Assembly: GCA_944364705.1 (NCBI GenBank)
Contig: CALVWH010000151.1
Coordinates: 1 to 15,336 of the forward strand
Source of the DNA: an uncultured Bacilli bacterium
GTDB lineage: Bacteria > Bacillota_I > Bacilli_A > RF39 > UBA660
DNA length: 15,336 bases
Direction of reading: 5' to 3'
The position numbers were made by a program, and so were the translations under genes. Positions within the stretch are counted from its first letter, which is position 1. Each line of letters opens with the position of its first letter. Positions 12,269 through 15,336 of this stretch are shown here, piece after piece. The notes beneath the pieces were generated by a model that was given only the letters and a program-made list of their open reading frames with translations, did not search any database and was not told where the DNA came from.

Positions 12269-13489
12269 TTATTTAAAATATTTAATTCGAAAGGTTGTTT
12301 GTTTTCCTTTTTTAGAATCTACGGTAATCGATCCATTATTTTTTTCGATCATGGTTTTGGCTAAGGCAAGTCCGATTCCCACACTATCTTTAGAAGCGTT
12401 TTGACCTTTATAAAAGCGTTCAAAAATATGAGGGAGATCTTTTTCAGAAATTCCTTCGCCATGGTCGGTGATTTCTATCGATTTATATATTTTATTGGAA
12501 CTTGTTTTTATTAGAATGGTCGAGTTTTCTTTGGAATGTTCGATACAATTTTTTAAAAGATTGGTGATTGCTTCTACTTGCCATTTTTCATCGCAAAGAA
12601 TTTTATCTTCGTTATGGTTTTCTACTTTAATGTTTATGTTTTTTAATTCGGCTATCATTTCGACGTTGTTGATTGCTTTTGAAATAAGATTGTTAATCGG
12701 TACTTCATGTTCTTCAAATTTTACAACATTGACATCAAATTTTGATAGTTTTAAAAGATCTTCAACTAAGGAACTAATATTCATAATTTCTCTTTTTATT
12801 TTTTGAATAAATTGTTCTTTTGTTTTTTTGTCCATGTCTGGATTATCTAAAATGTTATCTAACATGATATTAATGGATGTCAGTGGTGTTTTTAGTTGAT
12901 GGGAAATATCGGACAAGGAATCTTTTAATTTATGTTTATCTTTTTTGGAATTTTCTGCATCTTCTTTTAGCATAATGGTTATTTTATAAAGTTCGTTTTT
13001 TAAAATGGAAAGTTCATCTTCACTATTTTCATCGATGTTAATCGAATAATTTTTTTTATAAATTTCTTCAATATATTTTACAATTTTTTTTATTTCTTTG
13101 TCTTGTTTTTTTTCATGGTTTACATATAAGAAAAGAAGAGTGAATAGAAAACAAGCGAAAATGATATTATAAATTATGAGAAATCCATGGAATCGTTTGT
13201 CATTTTCGATAATGAGAGAATCTTCTTGAAGATCGATTCCATATTTATGAAAAATGTCTTCGGATACATTTTCTTCTCGATTTAAAATAGAAATTAGTTC
13301 GTTTCGATCGATAGTTGGATATTCTTTTTCGATTAAAGTAAGAAAGGATGCGATTTTATTGTTATAGTTTTGGGTATAAACGTGATATTGATAAAAGAAA
13401 AATAGATTCCCAATCAGGAAAAAAATGATAATTGGTAGAATTGATATGAATAAAAATTTTTTAAAATGAACTTTATTTTCTAGTGTCAT
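12269..13489 (-). CDS. Sensor histidine kinase of a two-component system
   Basis: 406 residues. TM1 is at about 11-34 (FLFISILPIIIFFLIGNLFF) and TM2 at about 103-123 (FLIIYNIIFACFLFTLLFLY), with a sensor loop of about 65 residues outside the cell. The dimerisation domain has ISHQLKTPL with the phospho-accepting His197. The ATPase domain has the N box around Asn314 (LLKNCIEHS), G1 DHGEGI (342-347) and G2 GIGLAL (371-376). All catalytic motifs are present. It overlaps the response regulator by 17 bases; no strong Shine-Dalgarno is seen, in line with coupled translation. A pair of this type next to an FtsX-like permease usually senses antimicrobial peptides or envelope stress; the signal is inferred from this context only. 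Confidence 0.9.
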   Translation of the reverse strand: MTLENKVHFKKFLFISILPIIIFFLIGNLFFFYQYHVYTQNYNNKIASFLTLIEKEYPTIDRNELISILNREENVSEDIFHKYGIDLQEDSLIIENDKRFHGFLIIYNIIFACFLFTLLFLYVNHEKKQDKEIKKIVKYIEEIYKKNYSINIDENSEDELSILKNELYKITIMLKEDAENSKKDKHKLKDSLSDISHQLKTPLTSINIMLDNILDNPDMDKKTKEQFIQKIKREIMNISSLVEDLLKLSKFDVNVVKFEEHEVPINNLISKAINNVEMIAELKNINIKVENHNEDKILCDEKWQVEAITNLLKNCIEHSKENSTILIKTSSNKIYKSIEITDHGEGISEKDLPHIFERFYKGQNASKDSVGIGLALAKTMIEKNNGSITVDSKKGKQTTFRIKYFK

Positions 13490-14129
13490 CGATTCGATAC
13501 CCGATTCCTTTTATGGTAATAATGATATCAACACCAATTTTTTCTCTAATTCTTTTCATATAAACGGTAACGGTATTATCATTTACATCATTTCTTGTCC
13601 ATTCCCAAATTTTTTCAATGATATACTCTCGGCTTACGACTTTTCCTAAGTTCGTAAACAGTAAATGTAATAGTTTTAGTTCCAGTCTTGTTAAAGGAAT
13701 GATATTTCCGTCTTTGCTTACTTCCATTTTATCAAAATCAAAACAAAGTCCTTGGATGGTTATGATTTTTTCTTGTTTTCTCTGTGTTTTTTTTATACGA
13801 GCAAGCAATTCTCTTACCTTAAATGGTTTGGTCATATAATCTTCTGCACCGAGTTCTAATCCTTTTACGACATCGTCTTCACTATCTCTTGCGGTTAAAA
13901 AGATGCTTGGAATATTCTTTCCTTTCATATATTTTTGATACAAATCAAAACCATTTCCGTCTGGTAAAGAAACATCGATGATTGCAATTTCTACTGGTTT
14001 CTTTTCGTTTAAAAAATTTATTGTATCGGCTACCTTCGTACAGACAAAAACGTTATAATGTTCTTGTTCTAAAGAATATTTTAATCCCTCTACAATACTT
14101 TCGTTATCTTCAATTAATAAAACATTCAT
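13473..14129 (-). CDS. OmpR-family response regulator
   Basis: 218 residues. The receiver domain (1-115) has the acidic pair Glu7-Asp8, phospho-acceptor Asp52 (IIDVSLPDG), Thr79 and Lys101 (MTKPFKVRELLARI). The winged-helix effector domain (about 124-214) has LTRLELKLLHLL, VSREYIIEKIW, the recognition region TVTVYMKRIREKIG and IKGIGYRI. AAAGGAG precedes the ATG. Transcription probably starts at the TATAAT at 14155. It precedes and overlaps the sensor kinase, and probably controls the permease upstream and perhaps the nitroreductase downstream. Confidence 0.95.
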   Translation of the reverse strand: MNVLLIEDNESIVEGLKYSLEQEHYNVFVCTKVADTINFLNEKKPVEIAIIDVSLPDGNGFDLYQKYMKGKNIPSIFLTARDSEDDVVKGLELGAEDYMTKPFKVRELLARIKKTQRKQEKIITIQGLCFDFDKMEVSKDGNIIPLTRLELKLLHLLFTNLGKVVSREYIIEKIWEWTRNDVNDNTVTVYMKRIREKIGVDIIITIKGIGYRIDDTRK

Positions 14130-14154
14130 GAGATACTCCTTTCTGTTTATTTCT

Positions 14155-14160
14155 ATTATA
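14155..14160 (-). promoter_or_regulatory. -10 box of the two-component system
   Basis: TATAAT on the minus strand with TG one base upstream (extended -10). The -35 region (GGGAAA at 17 nt) falls inside the terminator hairpin of the upstream permease gene, so the two elements overlap. Confidence 0.55.
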
Positions 14161-14162
14161 AC

Positions 14163-14188
14163 AAAAAAAGGGAATAATTTCCCCTTTT
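14163..14188 (-). terminator. Terminator of the ABC permease gene
   Basis: AAAAGGGAA and TTTCCCCTTTT pair around a short loop with one mismatch, followed by a T-run on the minus strand. It starts right at the permease stop and separates that gene from the two-component system. Confidence 0.7.
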
Positions 14189-15336
14189 AAATGTTATCTT
14201 TTCTAATCGTTTCTATGATATTTTGTTTATTAATTTTATTCATGGAATAGCGCATAATAATATATACTAAAAGGAACACTGCAATGATAGAAATAATGGT
14301 TGCGGAAAGTGGGAAATGATAACCATAATCCATTTTGCTTGCGGTTGCACGATATACGAAATAAGAACCGATAAAGCCGAGTGCTACCCCATAAAGTAAT
14401 GCTTTTACACTATAGAATATGGTTTCTAAGTTAACCATTCGTTGAAATTCTTTTTTTGTCATACCAACACTTTTAAGCATCGCAAATTCTTTTTGTCTAA
14501 GTTCTAAATTAGAGGTAATGGTGTTGAAAATATTCGTTACTCCAATTAAAGTGATCACGGTAATAAATCCATATAAGAAGATGGCTGTTAACAAATAAAG
14601 CGATCGTTCTGCTTTCGCATTATCTTCAATGTTCATTGCACTTAATTCTGGTATATTTTCTTGAATATCTAACGTAACTTGTGTTGGATTGTCTGCCTGA
14701 ATGGTTAAAATATAAGGGGTAAATCCTAAATTTTGATATTCTTTTTCAGATACGATAAGATATCCTCCATAACTCCAAAAGGTTTCTAGTCCACTTGGTC
14801 TTTGATCGGTTACTTCAGCAACTTCGACTTCTAATGGACTACCATGATAAGTCCCTTTTATGATGTCATTTCTTTTATAATGATAAATATCTCTTTCAAA
14901 ACGAACACCATCTTTGTTTATATATTCATAATTATTTACAAGGACGCCTTTGTCTTTTACTTTTTGATAATTTAAACCAAGGGTTTCTACATATTCTTTA
15001 AAGGATGTTTCATCCATACCGATAACATTCATTTGAAGTTTCTTTTCACAGTCCATATGATATATGTCTTTTCGTTCATCATAACATCCTTGTTCCGTTA
15101 ATCCTTCTTCCATAATATCTCTTCCAAAATCTGTTAAGTTCGATAAATCATCAATTTCTAAATACCCTTCAGATGTCCATTTGGATTGATAAAGCATTGT
15201 ATAATCATCGGTATCTTTGATTTTTATATCGTCGTTTATTTTTGTTGCATCCACAAAATATGATATGATTGGCACAATAAAAAGAATATATAAAACTACA
15301 ATACAAAATATAATAAAAGGATGGTATATATTGGAA
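14187..15336 (-). CDS. FtsX-like ABC permease, C-terminal part (cut by window edge)
   Basis: 383 residues are visible; the frame stays open to the window edge, so the true start lies to the right. It opens with a membrane helix (FIIFCIVVLYILFIVPIISY), then an extracytoplasmic domain of about 200 residues (for example YNYEYINKDGVRF-like strands and RDIYHYKRNDIIKGTYHGS). The FtsX core follows: a helix (LLTAIFLYGFITVITLIGVT), LRQKEFAMLKSVGMTKKEF and two more helices (VALGFIGSYFVYRA and IISIIAVFLLVYIIMRY). It ends KINKQNIIETIRKDNI, typical of large Bacillota permeases found beside VanR/VanS-type systems. The GTG at 15275 is not a plausible start because the upstream helix belongs to the fold. Its ATPase is probably beyond the window. 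A terminator follows. Confidence 0.85.
   Translation of the reverse strand, partial: SNIYHPFIIFCIVVLYILFIVPIISYFVDATKINDDIKIKDTDDYTMLYQSKWTSEGYLEIDDLSNLTDFGRDIMEEGLTEQGCYDERKDIYHMDCEKKLQMNVIGMDETSFKEYVETLGLNYQKVKDKGVLVNNYEYINKDGVRFERDIYHYKRNDIIKGTYHGSPLEVEVAEVTDQRPSGLETFWSYGGYLIVSEKEYQNLGFTPYILTIQADNPTQVTLDIQENIPELSAMNIEDNAKAERSLYLLTAIFLYGFITVITLIGVTNIFNTITSNLELRQKEFAMLKSVGMTKKEFQRMVNLETIFYSVKALLYGVALGFIGSYFVYRATASKMDYGYHFPLSATIISIIAVFLLVYIIMRYSMNKINKQNIIETIRKDNI

Overview
The window is very AT-rich, and every convincing gene lies on the minus strand. Shine-Dalgarno sites are purine-rich (AAAGGAG, AGGAGG) and mostly strong, and the standard code applies: TGA is a real stop in three adjacent genes. 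This points to a low-GC Bacillota, probably a gut-type Bacilli or Clostridia; I cannot name the genus. No rRNA, tRNA, CRISPR array, insertion sequence or phage gene was seen.

Layout in the direction of transcription, from high to low coordinates. (1) 15336-14187 is the C-terminal part of an FtsX-like ABC permease, cut by the window edge and followed by a terminator. (2) 14129-12269 is an OmpR-type response regulator and an overlapping sensor kinase, the kind of pair that usually accompanies such permeases, followed at 12205 by a nitroreductase. (3) 11636-8704 is a six-codon leader peptide, a set of mutually exclusive hairpins, and an operon of an ABC-F ATPase, a BilS-like flavodoxin and UppP (undecaprenyl-diphosphate phosphatase). 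It looks like an antibiotic- and envelope-stress operon under leader-peptide control. (4) 8637-7903 is a membrane-anchored XRE regulator. (5) 7730-5278 is a probable redox unit: a degenerate MBL-fold protein, an HxlR regulator with an N-terminal Cys, a macrodomain protein with a large internal in-frame deletion, and an intact class M sirtuin (SirTM). The last three genes overlap. (6) 5019-3373 holds small proteins (DUF4177-like, unknown, DUF3784-like, one-TM) and the remains of a broken Ig-like-domain lipoprotein. (7) 3372-2735 has no intact gene but holds a near-consensus promoter, traces of a decayed reading frame, a terminator and a candidate operator. (8) 2734-1018 is an operon of an XRE membrane regulator, a DUF4272 protein and an SRPBCC protein. 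(9) 894-184 is a second membrane XRE regulator, whose first 59 bp nearly match those of the gene at 8637, followed by a terminator.

The most unusual points are the leader peptide and RNA switch in front of ABC-F/flavodoxin/uppP, and the SirTM operon whose macrodomain has lost the middle of its fold while keeping its zinc ligands. The 2.7-5 kb stretch carries several signs of gene decay. All function calls come from reading motifs; no database search was possible.
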